Part shown: positions 48,347-57,525 of the stretch, piece after piece
Layout of the letters: the number at the start of each line of letters is the position of its first letter
How positions within the stretch are numbered: position 1 is the stretch's first letter
Source of the DNA: Limoniibacter endophyticus
GTDB taxonomy: Bacteria; Pseudomonadota; Alphaproteobacteria; Rhizobiales; Rhizobiaceae
NCBI RefSeq assembly: GCF_014652835.1
Contig: NZ_BMZO01000002.1
Coordinates: 310,001-374,000, forward strand
Reading direction: 5' to 3'
Length of the DNA: 64,000 nucleotides
Made by a program: the position numbers and the translations under genes
The notes under the pieces: generated by a model
What the model was told of the DNA's origin: nothing
What the model saw: only the letters and a program-made list of their open reading frames with translations
The model's database searches: none

Positions 48347-49240
48347 ATGGCTTCGGTTCCATTCGATCAACTCGACGGCTACATCTGGATGAACGGCGAA
48401 TTCGTGAAGTGGGCAGATGCAAAGGTGCATGTGCTGACGCACGGTCTCCACTATGCCAGTTCGGTGTTCGAAGGTGAGCGGGCCTATGGCGGTGAGATTT
48501 TCAAGCTGAACGAGCACACGGAGCGTCTGCATGAATCGGCGAGGTTGCTCGGATTCACCATTCCGTATTCGGTCGAAACGCTGAACAGGGCGTGCATCGA
48601 CTTGCTTGCCAGGCAGGGCTTCGAAGATGCCTATGTTCGTCCGATCGCCTGGCGCGGTTCGGAGATGATGGGTGTTTCGGCGCAGAGCAATCGTATCAAT
48701 GTTGCCATCGCCATCTGGCAGTGGCCTAGCTATTTCGACCCGGCGCAGAAGCTCAAGGGCATTCGTCTCGATATTGCCGAATTCCGTCGCCCCGATCCAC
48801 GTACTGCGCCCAGCCGCTCCAAGGCCGCGGGCCTCTACATGATTTGTACGCTGTCCAAGCATGCCGCGGAAGACAAGGGCTATTCGGATGCGCTGATGCT
48901 CGACTGGCGTGGTCAGGTTGCCGAAGCGACGGGCGCCAATGTGTTTTTCGTCAAGGACGGCAAGCTCCATACGCCGACCCCGGATTGCTTCCTGGATGGC
49001 ATCACACGTCGCACGGTAATCGGTCTTGCCAGGGATCGCGGCATCGAAGTGATCGAGCGCGCGATTCTTCCCGAGGAAATGGCTGGCTTCGACGAGTGCT
49101 TCCTTACCGGGACAGCTGCCGAGGTGACGCCTGTTTCGGAAATCGGGCCTTATAAGTTCACCGTCGGATCAGTCGGAACGGCACTGATGAATGATTATAA
49201 TAATGCCGTTCGTCCGAAGCAGGCGATTGCAGCCGAGTAA
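48347..49240 (+). CDS. ilvE: Branched-chain amino acid aminotransferase
   Basis: 297-aa class IV PLP aminotransferase for leucine, isoleucine and valine. VHVLTHGLHYASSVFEG, the lysine region SRSKAAGLYMI and TGTAAEVTPV are characteristic. ATG 48347 has AAGAAGG upstream; the in-frame start 27 nt earlier is less likely. A terminator follows. Confidence 0.93.
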   Translation: MASVPFDQLDGYIWMNGEFVKWADAKVHVLTHGLHYASSVFEGERAYGGEIFKLNEHTERLHESARLLGFTIPYSVETLNRACIDLLARQGFEDAYVRPIAWRGSEMMGVSAQSNRINVAIAIWQWPSYFDPAQKLKGIRLDIAEFRRPDPRTAPSRSKAAGLYMICTLSKHAAEDKGYSDALMLDWRGQVAEATGANVFFVKDGKLHTPTPDCFLDGITRRTVIGLARDRGIEVIERAILPEEMAGFDECFLTGTAAEVTPVSEIGPYKFTVGSVGTALMNDYNNAVRPKQAIAAE

Positions 49241-49267
49241 GCGCGACGTGAAATCTTGTTCGACTTG

Positions 49268-49297
49268 CCGCCGCCGTGAATGGCGGCGGTTGGGTTT
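49268..49297 (+). terminator. ilvE intrinsic terminator
   Basis: CCGCCGCC-GTGAAT-GGCGGCGG (49268-49289), then a T-rich run. Confidence 0.85.
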
Positions 49298-49301
49298 TAG
49301 C

Positions 49302-49363
49302 GCAAAATTGATGCAATTGCACAAATAACAGGCTTGGCAATATTTTGTGCAAAATTGGTGCAA
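49302..49363. repeat. Pair of GCAAAATTGRTGCAA direct repeats
   Basis: GCAAAATTGATGCAA at 49302-49316 and GCAAAATTGGTGCAA at 49349-49363, 47 bp apart, just upstream of a possible promoter. Their TGCAA ends look like regulator half-sites. Confidence 0.5.
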
Positions 49364-49399
49364 ATTCGGGCTTGCCAGCTTTAGAAAAAACCTTATGTT

Positions 49400-49548
49400 G
49401 AAAGCAACAGATTGAAGCATTTCGCGAGAATGAAGCAAATAGCTTCCCCGTAGTGCAGATGTTTCAGCACAAATGTGCTGTCCGGATCAGGTTCGTAATA
49501 TGGCTCGAACCTCATTTAGCCCAGGTCGTTTACGACCTGGGTTTTTTT
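49400..49548 (+). ncRNA. Candidate small RNA or leader
   Basis: Between ilvE and the metallo-beta-lactamase gene lie three hairpins: 49465-49480 (CAGCACA/TGTGCTG), 49490-49511 (GGTTCG/CGAACC) and a terminator at 49520-49548. A weak promoter (TTGCCA 49372-49377, TATGTT 49394-49399, 16-bp spacer) would start a transcript of about 145 nt. I do not match it to a named RNA family. It may be a free sRNA or an attenuator for the next gene. Confidence 0.45.
49520..49548 (+). terminator. Strong intrinsic terminator before the MBL-fold gene
   Basis: CCCAGGTCG-TTTA-CGACCTGGG (49520-49541) and seven T residues, ending 39 bp before the start of the next gene. Confidence 0.92.
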
Positions 49549-49587
49549 CTGTTACGGCTGTTCATCTTAATTTTTTCAGGTCATGTC

Positions 49588-50232
49588 ATGAGCAAGCTTG
49601 GCGGCGTCATTGTTCCCGTTACCCCCATCCAGCAGAACTGCACGATCCTCTTCGATGAGGAGACGAAGAAAGGCATCGTGATCGATCCGGGTGGCGACGT
49701 TCCGCAGATACTTTCCGTTATCAATGAAAAGGGTATCGAGATTGGCGCTATCTGGCTGACGCATGGTCATCTGGACCATGCTGGCGGCGCGATGGAGCTC
49801 AAGGAAGCGCTGGGCGTCGATATAGTCGGCCCGCACAAGGATGACGTGCCCCTTCTGCAGCGCATTGAGGACAGCGCCCGAAATTTCGGTTTTGATGGAA
49901 TGCGCAATTGCACGCCCGACCGGTTCCTTGAGGAAGGGGAGACGGTTTCTTTTGGCGCGCACGTTTTCGAGGTGCTGCATTGCCCGGGACATGCGCCGGG
50001 ACACGTTGTCTATTTCAATAGGGCTGCATCCTTCGCGCATATGGGCGACGTGCTGTTCAATGGCTCTATCGGCCGCACTGACCTGCCGGGTGGAGATATG
50101 GACACGCTGCTGGCTTCTATCCGCGACAAGATTCTACCGCTGGGTGACGAAGTGAGTTTCATCTGCGGGCACGGTCCGGGAAGCCGTATTGGCGACGAGC
50201 GCCGGACGAACCCATTTCTGGGTAGCCTGTAA
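49588..50232 (+). CDS. Metallo-beta-lactamase-fold hydrolase (glyoxalase II-like)
   Basis: 214-aa MBL-fold enzyme. The HxHxDH metal motif is THGHLDHAGG, with further ligands in HCPGHAPGH and at FICGHGPGS. Resembles the YcbL/GloB-type thioester hydrolases. The correct start is ATG 49588; longer frames would cross a transcription terminator. Substrate unknown. Confidence 0.9.
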   Translation: MSKLGGVIVPVTPIQQNCTILFDEETKKGIVIDPGGDVPQILSVINEKGIEIGAIWLTHGHLDHAGGAMELKEALGVDIVGPHKDDVPLLQRIEDSARNFGFDGMRNCTPDRFLEEGETVSFGAHVFEVLHCPGHAPGHVVYFNRAASFAHMGDVLFNGSIGRTDLPGGDMDTLLASIRDKILPLGDEVSFICGHGPGSRIGDERRTNPFLGSL

Positions 50233-50348
50233 CGTCTCAAAACAGGCAGGTTAAGCATATTGATGGAGGGACGCTGGCGCTTGCCCTCACGCCAGCGTAT
50301 CATATTGGCAGACGCGTTCGTGTCATCCAATCTGGAGGGAGAGGGTTC

Positions 50349-50828
50349 ATGCCAACCAAGTTGAAAATCGCCGGTGCACTCGCTGTGCTTTCCGGCCTGT
50401 TTCTTGTCGGTTGTACGGCTGTGGTGGTAGAAGAAGGTGGGCCGCCGCCCCCGCGGCCAGGTTGGGACCGTCCCGATCGTCCTGGACCGGGCATCTGCAC
50501 ACGCGAATATGCGCCCGTCTGCGGCGTTCGTGGCGGACGCGAGCGCACTTTCCCGAATTCATGTGAAGCCCGCAATTCCGGGTACCGCGTGGCGCATGGC
50601 GGCTCCTGCGGCCGTCCCGATCGTCCGGGGGCCGGCGGCCCGGGCTGGGGCAGCCCCGACAGACCGGGGCGCCCGGATCGGCCTGGAAGACCAGATCGGC
50701 CGCAAATGTGCACGCAGGAATATCGTCCGGTATGTGCCGTGCGCGCTGGGCGTGACCGTACCTTCCCGAATTCCTGCGTCGCACAGAGCGAAGGCTATCG
50801 TGTCGTACGCAACGGCGAGTGTCGTTAA
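50349..50828 (+). CDS. Lipoprotein with two Kazal-like domains
   Basis: 159-aa lipoprotein: signal ending LFLVGC, a Pro-rich stretch, then two near-identical Kazal-type modules (C-x3-YAPVCGVRGG...TFPNSC...GYRV...C at about 50-88 and 120-158), separated by repeated PDRPGR. Kazal domains usually inhibit serine proteases; whether this one does is not known. Followed by a bidirectional terminator shared with the EF-hand gene. Confidence 0.85.
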   Translation: MPTKLKIAGALAVLSGLFLVGCTAVVVEEGGPPPPRPGWDRPDRPGPGICTREYAPVCGVRGGRERTFPNSCEARNSGYRVAHGGSCGRPDRPGAGGPGWGSPDRPGRPDRPGRPDRPQMCTQEYRPVCAVRAGRDRTFPNSCVAQSEGYRVVRNGECR

Positions 50829-50845
50829 GTCTCATTGCCAAGGAG

Positions 50846-50880
50846 AAAAAGCCGCGCTGACTGAAGAAGCGCGGCTTTTT
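50846..50880. terminator. Bidirectional terminator
   Basis: GCCGCGCT (50851-50858) pairs with AGCGCGGC (50868-50875), with A5 on the left and T5 on the right, between convergent genes. Confidence 0.85.
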
Positions 50881-50909
50881 CATTGGAAAGGGCAGGGAAA
50901 CTCCTTCGA

Positions 50910-51440
50910 CTATAGCTCCATCTTTCCTTCATCCTGCATCGGACGAGACTGGCGTGGCCAATCATGCGGCTTGCCCTGATGCGATTCGGGACCGTGATGC
51001 CAGCGATGAGCGTCACCATGGTGAGGGACTTTCCGCCGCATCTCGCGCCACTCCCGGCGCTCGAGTTTTCCGTCATCATTGCGATCGAAGAGGGCGAAGC
51101 GCTTCTGCTGATGACGCTCGATTTCAGCCAGCGTCACGATGCCGTCGCCGTCAATATCGAGGCGGCGCGTCATGCGATCGGCTGCGCGCTTGGCCTGTTG
51201 CTTCAGGGCGAACTTCTCGAGTTCCTCGTGCGAAAGCTTGCCGTCGCCATTCATATCGGCGGATTTCAGAGCGCCGAGGCGCCGTTCACCAAATTGTTCC
51301 CTGGAGACATGAGTGCGCTTGGGTTGTTCCTGCCTGGCTGCCCTTTCATTCGGGGCAGGCTGCGGCTGGGCTTGTGCAAAGGCGAGAGTTCCGGCCGCAA
51401 ACGAAAGAGCGGCGATGGCTGGCAGGACGATTTTCTTCAT
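50910..51440 (-). CDS. Secreted EF-hand protein
   Basis: 176-aa periplasmic protein with a signal peptide ending AFAQA and three EF-hand-like calcium loops: DMNGDGKLSHEE, DIDGDGIVTLAE and DRNDDGKLERRE. The C-terminus is His/Arg-rich (HRWHHGPESHQG). Its mature N-terminus is Gln/Pro-rich. Possibly a calcium-binding envelope protein; partner unknown. Confidence 0.88.
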   Translation of the reverse strand: MKKIVLPAIAALSFAAGTLAFAQAQPQPAPNERAARQEQPKRTHVSREQFGERRLGALKSADMNGDGKLSHEELEKFALKQQAKRAADRMTRRLDIDGDGIVTLAEIERHQQKRFALFDRNDDGKLERREWREMRRKVPHHGDAHRWHHGPESHQGKPHDWPRQSRPMQDEGKMEL

Positions 51441-51561
51441 AAGGTTTCACTCCTTCTTATAAAGTCAACCTGCCAGCGGCAGGCTTACCGAAGGGTGGCG
51501 GGCGGATTAAACTTTGGTAATTGGACGAAACAGGCTAGGGTGATCCCAGACAAGCAAAAGG

Positions 51562-51969
51562 ATGCAGTCTTTGAACCTACGTACCGGACTGCTCTCGCTG
51601 CTATTCACCATGAGCGCCTGCATGACCACCGTCGCGATGGAGACGCCGCAACTCGTTGCCTTTCCAGCGGGTGAGAGTGCAACGGCAATCAGAGACAGGC
51701 TCTCTGGCGAGGATTCTACGTCGTATAGCCTTGAGGCGAAGAAAGGTCAGACGCTCAATGTGCGTCTCGCGACCGATAATAGCAGCAACTATTTCAATAT
51801 TCGACGCGAGGGAGCGGATGGTGCGCTTTTCATCGGGTCACAGGAGGGGCGTCCTGCCGCTCTCAAGATCACGCAGGATGGAATGTATCTCATCGACGTC
51901 TATCTGATGCGCAGCGCTGCCCGCCGCGGCGAAAGTGCGCGGTTTACACTTAACGTTGCCGTCGAATAG
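51562..51969 (+). CDS. Small probable lipoprotein
   Basis: 135-aa protein with a signal segment ending TMSAC (Cys20). The mature part (YSLEAKKGQTLNVRLAT, GMYLIDVYLMRSAARRGESARF) resembles PPC-type beta-sandwich or inhibitor domains of envelope proteins, without certain family assignment. ATG 51562 used, TTG 51571 is possible after AAAGGA. Confidence 0.65.
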   Translation: MQSLNLRTGLLSLLFTMSACMTTVAMETPQLVAFPAGESATAIRDRLSGEDSTSYSLEAKKGQTLNVRLATDNSSNYFNIRREGADGALFIGSQEGRPAALKITQDGMYLIDVYLMRSAARRGESARFTLNVAVE

Positions 51970-51972
51970 CCC

Positions 51973-52554
51973 CTAGGGCCCGTTTACGAGATCGAGAATC
52001 AATTGGTGCACCGCGCCGCCATCGGTGAACTCGGCGCGGTCGAATTCACGGCTTCTTTGCCGTTGCTCGGCGGAAAGCTGAGCAAGACGCTGTTGCAGGG
52101 TCTGGCGAATCTTCTGGCATTTAGGATCATTCTCCGCACGCAGGCCGACGCTATAGCTTTCAATGGCCTTCACCATGTCGAGAATGTGCTCGCCATGCAC
52201 CCGCTCATGTTTTTCGACGCCCGCCATGAAGCGCTCCCAACTTGGTCGCAGCAGGAAGGGCTGGGTGCCTGAAGCTTCGGGCCAGGTATAGATGATCGTC
52301 AGATTGGGGCGGGCCGAAGCAAGAACGCATGACCCGTCCGCCTGCGGGCGGTAATCGCGCCGCCATGTGAGGTCGAAGGTCGTATGAGCGATGGTGCGAC
52401 CGACACTGGCTTTCGGTCCACGCTCACCGATCGACTGATAAAGCGCAAAACCGGTCGATCCGTTCACGGCATAGGTTTCGATCCGCTCCTTCGGCGACCA
52501 GGCGAAGGCTGGCAGGGGAGACAAGAGCAGGGCGGCGAGAAGAAGGAGGCGCAT
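51973..52554 (-). CDS. DUF922 secreted putative zinc protease
   Basis: 193-aa protein with a signal peptide (LPAFA) and a DUF922 domain. The HExxH-type metal motif is HERVH (about residue 114) in EKHERVHGEH. DUF922 proteins are predicted secreted zinc-dependent proteases. Convergent with the preceding lipoprotein gene, 3 bp apart. Confidence 0.82.
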   Translation of the reverse strand: MRLLLLAALLLSPLPAFAWSPKERIETYAVNGSTGFALYQSIGERGPKASVGRTIAHTTFDLTWRRDYRPQADGSCVLASARPNLTIIYTWPEASGTQPFLLRPSWERFMAGVEKHERVHGEHILDMVKAIESYSVGLRAENDPKCQKIRQTLQQRLAQLSAEQRQRSREFDRAEFTDGGAVHQLILDLVNGP

Positions 52555-52832
52555 GCGCGCATTCTTATCAGCTCGGACTGGTGCGTCCAGCGTTTCGTTG
52601 CTCCGTACATTAGCTGCGTAGTCTGTCGGCAGCCCGCCGTGATGCTGGACTTTGGTTCGTTTCCGACGGAACTCACAATTGCAGGCGCTGCCGAATGGTT
52701 AAAGACTGCGGGAGACATTGATCCGATTTGTGAACGCACAGGACGATCGAGAAGCAAGGTTCACGAGGAAATTGCTAACGAGGATCGTCGAGGCGCTGAG
52801 TGATCTCTTGTGCTGACGACTTTGCCGGGGCG

Positions 52833-55800
52833 TCACCGTCCCGGTCGTCCAGTTTTGCCCTTGCCACGCCCTTTTCGCTTCTCGTCTGCCGGATCCTCAT
52901 ATGAGCCGACGCCAGGCCGGGCACGCTTCATCGGTCGCACGTCGTCAGCATTGTTGCCCGTATTCTGCGCGGGGACGGATTTGTCGTCCTGCAGCGGCGA
53001 GTAGCGCTTCCCGGTCTGTGGCGTGGCTGGCGCGGGCTTTTCCGGCCTTGCACCACGCATAGGCTTTTCAGTGCGACCGACGGTCATCTCGTCCAGCGTG
53101 TTCTTGCGGAACAGCGACTTGTCTCCGCTGCGGTGAGGCCGGGTGCCGTCGGCACCCATTTCATCAAGCTCCGGCTTGGCGAACAAGATATTGGACGGTT
53201 CGTCGCGGGGACTGCCTTCCAGCACTTCGTTGGCATCATCATTGCCTTCAATGACGCGATGCTTTGGCACGCCTTTATTATGCTGGCCCTTCCTGCGACC
53301 GGAGACGGGACTTTCCAGCTCGACCTCACGCGCCATCGGGTCGTCGGAGATCGCCAGTTCCGTTTCGCGCAGTCGCTTGACCTCGTCGCGCAAGCGGGCG
53401 GCTTCCTCGAAATTGAGATCGGAAGCGGCAGCCAGCATCGCTTTTTCCAGATGCTCCAGGTGGGCCTTCAGATTGTTGCCCACCATCGCGCCGCTTTGCG
53501 AGAATCCGGAAATGTCGGGTCGCACATGGTCTTTCTCGTAGTAGGAATCGAGAATGTCGGCGATCTGCGACTTCACGCTCTCCGGCGTGATCCCGTGTGC
53601 TTCGTTGTAGGCCATCTGCTTTTCGCGACGCCGCGCCGTCTCTTCCATGGCGCGCTGCATCGAGCCGGTAATCTGGTCGGCATAGAGAACGACCCGACCA
53701 TCAACGTTGCGGGCAGCACGGCCGATGGTCTGGATGAGCGAGGTTTCCGAACGAAGGAAGCCTTCCTTGTCTGCGTCGAGAATGGCCACGAAGCCGCATT
53801 CCGGAATATCCAGGCCTTCGCGCAGCAGATTGATGCCGACCAGCACGTCGAACGCACCAAGACGCAAGTCGCGGAGGATTTCTATCCGCTCCAGCGTGTC
53901 TATGTCGGAATGCATGTAACGCACGCGCACGCCCTGCTCGTGCAGATATTCGGTCAGGTCTTCGGCCATGCGCTTGGTAAGCACGGTGCAAAGCGTGCGA
54001 TAGCCCTTGCGCGTCGTTTCGCGGATTTCGCCCAGAACATCGTCTACCTGCGTCTTGGCAGGTCGGATCTCGACCTCGGGATCGATCAGGCCGGTGGGAC
54101 GAATGACCTGCTCGGCAAAAACGCCACCGGCCTCTTCCATTTCCCAGGAACCAGGTGTTGCCGAAACCGCCACAGTGTTCGGGCGCATCGCGTCCCATTC
54201 CTCGAAACGCAGCGGGCGGTTGTCCATGCAGGAGGGCAGGCGGAAGCCATATTCGGCCAGCGTGGCCTTGCGGCGGAAGTCGCCGCGATACATGCCGCCG
54301 ATCTGCGGAACGGTGACGTGGCTTTCGTCGACGAAGAGAATGGCATTGTCCGGCACATATTCGAACAAAGTTGGCGGCGGATCGCCGGGATTGCGGCCGG
54401 TGAGATAGCGCGAATAGTTTTCGATGCCGGCGCAGGAGCCGGTGGCTTCCAGCATTTCCAGATCGAAGCGGGTGCGTTGCTCAAGCCGCTGTGCTTCAAG
54501 GAGGCGCCCCGCCTTTTCAAGCTCGGCAAGCCGCTGCTTCAATTCGGCCTTGATCGAGGCAATGGCCTGATTGAGCGTCGGGCGCGGCGTCACATAGTGC
54601 GAGTTGGCATAAATCTTCACCTGTTCGAGATCGCCCGTCTTTTTGCCGGTGAGCGGATCGAACTCCGTGATCTGCTCGATCTCGTCGCCAAACAACGAGA
54701 TGCGCCATGCGGCGTCTTCCAAGTGGGCCGGAAAGATTTCGATCGTATCGCCGCGGACACGAAAGGAGCCGCGGACGAAATTCATGTCCTGCCGCTTATA
54801 TTGTTGCGCGACGAGATCGGCCAGAAGCGCGCGCTGGTCTAGCCGGTCCCCCACTTTCATCTGGAAGGTCATGGCAGTATAGGTTTCGACCGAGCCGATA
54901 CCGTAGATGCAGGAGACGGACGCCACGATTACCACATCATCGCGCTCCAGCAGGGCGCGCGTCGCGGCGTGACGCATGCGGTCGATCTGTTCGTTGATCG
55001 AGCTTTCCTTCTCGATATAGGTGTCGGAACGCGGGACGTAGGCTTCGGGCTGGTAGTAGTCGTAATAGGAAACGAAATATTCCACGGCGTTGTCGGGGAA
55101 GAATTTCTTGAATTCCCCGTAAAGCTGTGCGGCAAGCGTCTTGTTCGGTGCGAGAATGATCGCGGGACGTTGCGTCTCCTCGATGATCTTGGCCATGGTA
55201 AATGTCTTGCCGGAGCCGGTAACGCCAAGCAGCACCTGGCTGCGCTCGTCATTCTTCAATCCTTCGACCAGATCGGCAATTGCCGTCGGTTGATCGCCTG
55301 ACGGCTTGAATTCGGAGGCCATGCGGAAGGGAATGCCACCTTCCGACTTTTCCGGACGTGCAGGCCGGTGCGGCGTCCAGGCGACACCGCCGCGCAAGTT
55401 GGGGTCGCCTGCCTCGATCAGATCGGCCAGCGCCTGCACGGTCGCGGTGACGCCAGCACCAAACGCAGGCGTGCCTTCGAGACTGGCGCCCGCTTTCTTC
55501 TTTTTCTTGTTGGCCTTCGTGTGCTCTTCGAGCAGCTTTTCGGCCTCTTCGAGGCTGATGTCGAGACCTGCTACAGGATTAAGGCCTGCGGCAGCGCGTT
55601 CGCGCGCCGTGGCCGCTCCGCCCATCGAGGTTCCGCGCGCGGTGCGGGCAGCTTTGTCCGACTTGGCGGCGGGCGTCTTCGGCTTTTTCGCGGCAGGAGC
55701 AGGCTTGGCCGCTTCATCCTCGATCTGCTTTGCCCAGTCGGCGATCGAGCCTTCCAGCGGGTTGCCAGTGAGCCCCGGCTGTGGCGCTTCGCCAAAGCCG

Positions 55801-55868
55801 TTGGAAACTGCACTATCGTCGGACGTCTTGTACGACTCATTCTTGTTGGAGCGGGATTTCGGGGCCAT
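52833..55868 (-). CDS. uvrB: UvrABC system protein B with long N- and C-terminal extensions
   Basis: 1011-aa DNA-damage recognition helicase of nucleotide-excision repair, against about 670 aa in E. coli. The core begins near residue 180 (FKPSGDQP), with Walker [10 protein letters not shown], the beta-hairpin [12 protein letters not shown] and a UVR-like [15 protein letters not shown]. About 180 extra N-terminal residues are Ala/Lys-rich (KKKKKAGAS), and about 140 extra C-terminal residues are charged and Pro-rich ([20 protein letters not shown]). Confidence 0.95.
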   Translation of the reverse strand: MAPKSRSNKNESYKTSDDSAVSNGFGEAPQPGLTGNPLEGSIADWAKQIEDEAAKPAPAAKKPKTPAAKSDKAARTARGTSMGGAATARERAAAGLNPVAGLDISLEEAEKLLEEHTKANKKKKKAGASLEGTPAFGAGVTATVQALADLIEAGDPNLRGGVAWTPHRPARPEKSEGGIPFRMASEFKPSGDQPTAIADLVEGLKNDERSQVLLGVTGSGKTFTMAKIIEETQRPAIILAPNKTLAAQLYGEFKKFFPDNAVEYFVSYYDYYQPEAYVPRSDTYIEKESSINEQIDRMRHAATRALLERDDVVIVASVSCIYGIGSVETYTAMTFQMKVGDRLDQRALLADLVAQQYKRQDMNFVRGSFRVRGDTIEIFPAHLEDAAWRISLFGDEIEQITEFDPLTGKKTGDLEQVKIYANSHYVTPRPTLNQAIASIKAELKQRLAELEKAGRLLEAQRLEQRTRFDLEMLEATGSCAGIENYSRYLTGRNPGDPPPTLFEYVPDNAILFVDESHVTVPQIGGMYRGDFRRKATLAEYGFRLPSCMDNRPLRFEEWDAMRPNTVAVSATPGSWEMEEAGGVFAEQVIRPTGLIDPEVEIRPAKTQVDDVLGEIRETTRKGYRTLCTVLTKRMAEDLTEYLHEQGVRVRYMHSDIDTLERIEILRDLRLGAFDVLVGINLLREGLDIPECGFVAILDADKEGFLRSETSLIQTIGRAARNVDGRVVLYADQITGSMQRAMEETARRREKQMAYNEAHGITPESVKSQIADILDSYYEKDHVRPDISGFSQSGAMVGNNLKAHLEHLEKAMLAAASDLNFEEAARLRDEVKRLRETELAISDDPMAREVELESPVSGRRKGQHNKGVPKHRVIEGNDDANEVLEGSPRDEPSNILFAKPELDEMGADGTRPHRSGDKSLFRKNTLDEMTVGRTEKPMRGARPEKPAPATPQTGKRYSPLQDDKSVPAQNTGNNADDVRPMKRARPGVGSYEDPADEKRKGRGKGKTGRPGR

Positions 55869-56022
55869 GTGCGGAATATGGCGTGTCGTACGGGAAATTC
55901 AACGCATCTTTTCATGTCTCGCAGCAGATGTCGCAAAGGCGATGTTTACCGTCTCGGCGTTGTTTGCTGGCGCCGGCGAGAGCCTCGTGCGATACTGCTG
56001 CGGGCTGCCGGGGTTAAGAGTA

Positions 56023-56556
56023 ATGACGATACGCAAAGCGCTTGGCGCAGGTGCAATATTGATATCGAGCGCTCTGGCGAGTCTTGCGGGACCGCTTATG
56101 GAGCCTATCGCTCCGAGCGCCCCGAACCACGCGCTCCTCGTCCATAACTGCCACGGCCAGCCAATGATGGGCTTCGTGCCCGAGTACGGGCGTGATCTCT
56201 ACCATGCGCATGACGCCGATTGTCAGCCGGTTATCCTCAATGGGGGCCAGCCCGATGGCCGCACCCGACCGCTCGTTCCGCAGCAGCAGAGACGGGTCGA
56301 GCCAAAGACAGAGCAGCGTTTGAAGCCGCAGCCGCGGCGGCCGGAGCAACGCTACAGCGATTGCCACCGCAATGTAAGAACGCACCATGTGCCGGGGTTC
56401 AATCGCCCTGTTGCTCACCGGCATGTCGGACGTAATTGTCGGATCGAGATTTATGAAAGGGTTCGGGAACCGCAGGAGGCGCTGCCGCAACGGCCGTTAC
56501 GACCGGGCGGTGCGTGTGTGCAGCGCGGGTCGGTGCGCTACTGCGAGGGACGGTAG
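56023..56556 (+). CDS. Secreted basic protein of unknown function
   Basis: 177-aa protein, start at ATG 56023, with a signal-like segment (ILISSALASLAGP). The mature part is rich in Pro, Gln, Arg and His with several Cys (HNCHGQP, RNCRIEIYE, YCEGR). No recognised domain. The frame extends upstream antisense to uvrB, which is not translated. Confidence is limited. Confidence 0.55.
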   Translation: MTIRKALGAGAILISSALASLAGPLMEPIAPSAPNHALLVHNCHGQPMMGFVPEYGRDLYHAHDADCQPVILNGGQPDGRTRPLVPQQQRRVEPKTEQRLKPQPRRPEQRYSDCHRNVRTHHVPGFNRPVAHRHVGRNCRIEIYERVREPQEALPQRPLRPGGACVQRGSVRYCEGR

Positions 56557-56947
56557 CACAAGTCTATCGGGAGCAATTGTATCTTTAGCTGAATCATTGT
56601 TTAGACCTATTCTTGAGAAACCCGGGAGATCCTCCCGTAATTCCGCCCCTTTTTCAGAACAGATTTTCCCGATGCTACTCGCCGTAGAAAAACACTGCAA
56701 TCGGTGCAAAGTTTCGCTTGTGATAATCAAAAAAATAGGGGAACATTCCGGCCTCGGGCATTTGCCGGCCCGGAGAGTGGAATGGCATGGGGTAAGCATT
56801 CGCATGAGCGAAAGACCTGACGAACTGGCGCAGAAGAGGGGCCTGGCATCCCCCGGGACGGCAGCGGACTATTTCTTCTCCCCGAGTAAAGACCGATCCA
56901 AACCGGCCGCGAGGCCAGCATGAAACTTATGGGAGAAGGAGTTCCCC
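56557..56947. other. Cold-shock gene upstream region
   Basis: 391 bp. It likely carries the cspA promoter and a long 5' leader. A 39-codon frame at 56804-56923 (MSERPDEL...) could encode a tiny protein but has no clear ribosome-binding site. Confidence 0.45.
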
Positions 56948-57163
56948 ATGGCTGAGACTGGGATTGTAAAATTCTTCAACACCGACAAGGGTTTTGGCTT
57001 CATCAAGCCGGACAATGGCGGTGCCGATATCTTCGTACATATTTCCGCCGTTCAGGCTTCTGGCTTGCAGGGGCTATCGGAAAATCAGAAAGTTTCCTTC
57101 GACACCGAGCCGGATCGCCGCGGCAAGGGCCCGAAGGCAGTTAACCTCCAGGTTGACGGCTAA
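56948..57163 (+). CDS. cspA: Cold-shock-domain protein
   Basis: 71-aa single-stranded nucleic-acid-binding protein of the CspA family. RNP1 is KGFGFI and RNP2 is DIFVHIS. GAAGGAG lies 6-7 nt before the ATG. Length and sequence are typical; which paralogue it is cannot be told. Confidence 0.93.
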   Translation: MAETGIVKFFNTDKGFGFIKPDNGGADIFVHISAVQASGLQGLSENQKVSFDTEPDRRGKGPKAVNLQVDG

Positions 57164-57507
57164 TGAAGGCAGCCGTGGCTGGGCTGAGGTCCACGCGGCT
57201 GATCATGCGAGCCTGAGCTCCGTGAAGATATCGTTTTCCGAGTGAAACGATCATGGATTTTCTGCGCCGGTCGGCAAAGGCTGGCGCAGTCATGTTTTCC
57301 GGTTCTGATTGGTCGCCGGATATGCCAAAACTGAAGCGCCGGTGTGGGGAACATCGGCGCTTTTGTTTTTGCTGGGACGGAGCGGTTTGAAACACGCGCG
57401 TAATCTCCGTGGCGGTGCATCGCATCGACAATCCCCTAAAACCGCCTGTTGAGATCGTGACTGCCGGGGCACACGGCACATTCCCCCCATTGCCTGTTCC
57501 TTAATGC
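57164..57507. other. Region between cspA and the IS element
   Basis: 344 bp, no gene seen. It includes a terminator at 57334-57372 and a hairpin CTGCGCC/GGCGCAG at about 57260-57287. Confidence 0.5.
57334..57372 (+). terminator. Terminator downstream of cspA
   Basis: AAGCGCCG/CGGCGCTT stem (57334-57362), 13-nt loop, then TTGTTTTT. Confidence 0.65.
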
Positions 57508-57525
57508 TGACCTTGCCCGCAAGTT

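Noticed and set aside
52641-52803. 53-codon plus-strand frame between the DUF922 and uvrB genes
   Set aside because: Reads as possible protein (FGSFPTELTIAGAAEWL) but lacks a good ribosome-binding site and any recognised family.
53133-54842. 569-codon plus-strand frame opposite uvrB
   Set aside because: Antisense to the UvrB core.
56804-56923. 39-codon frame in the cspA leader
   Set aside because: No clear ribosome-binding site. More likely part of a long untranslated leader, though not excluded.
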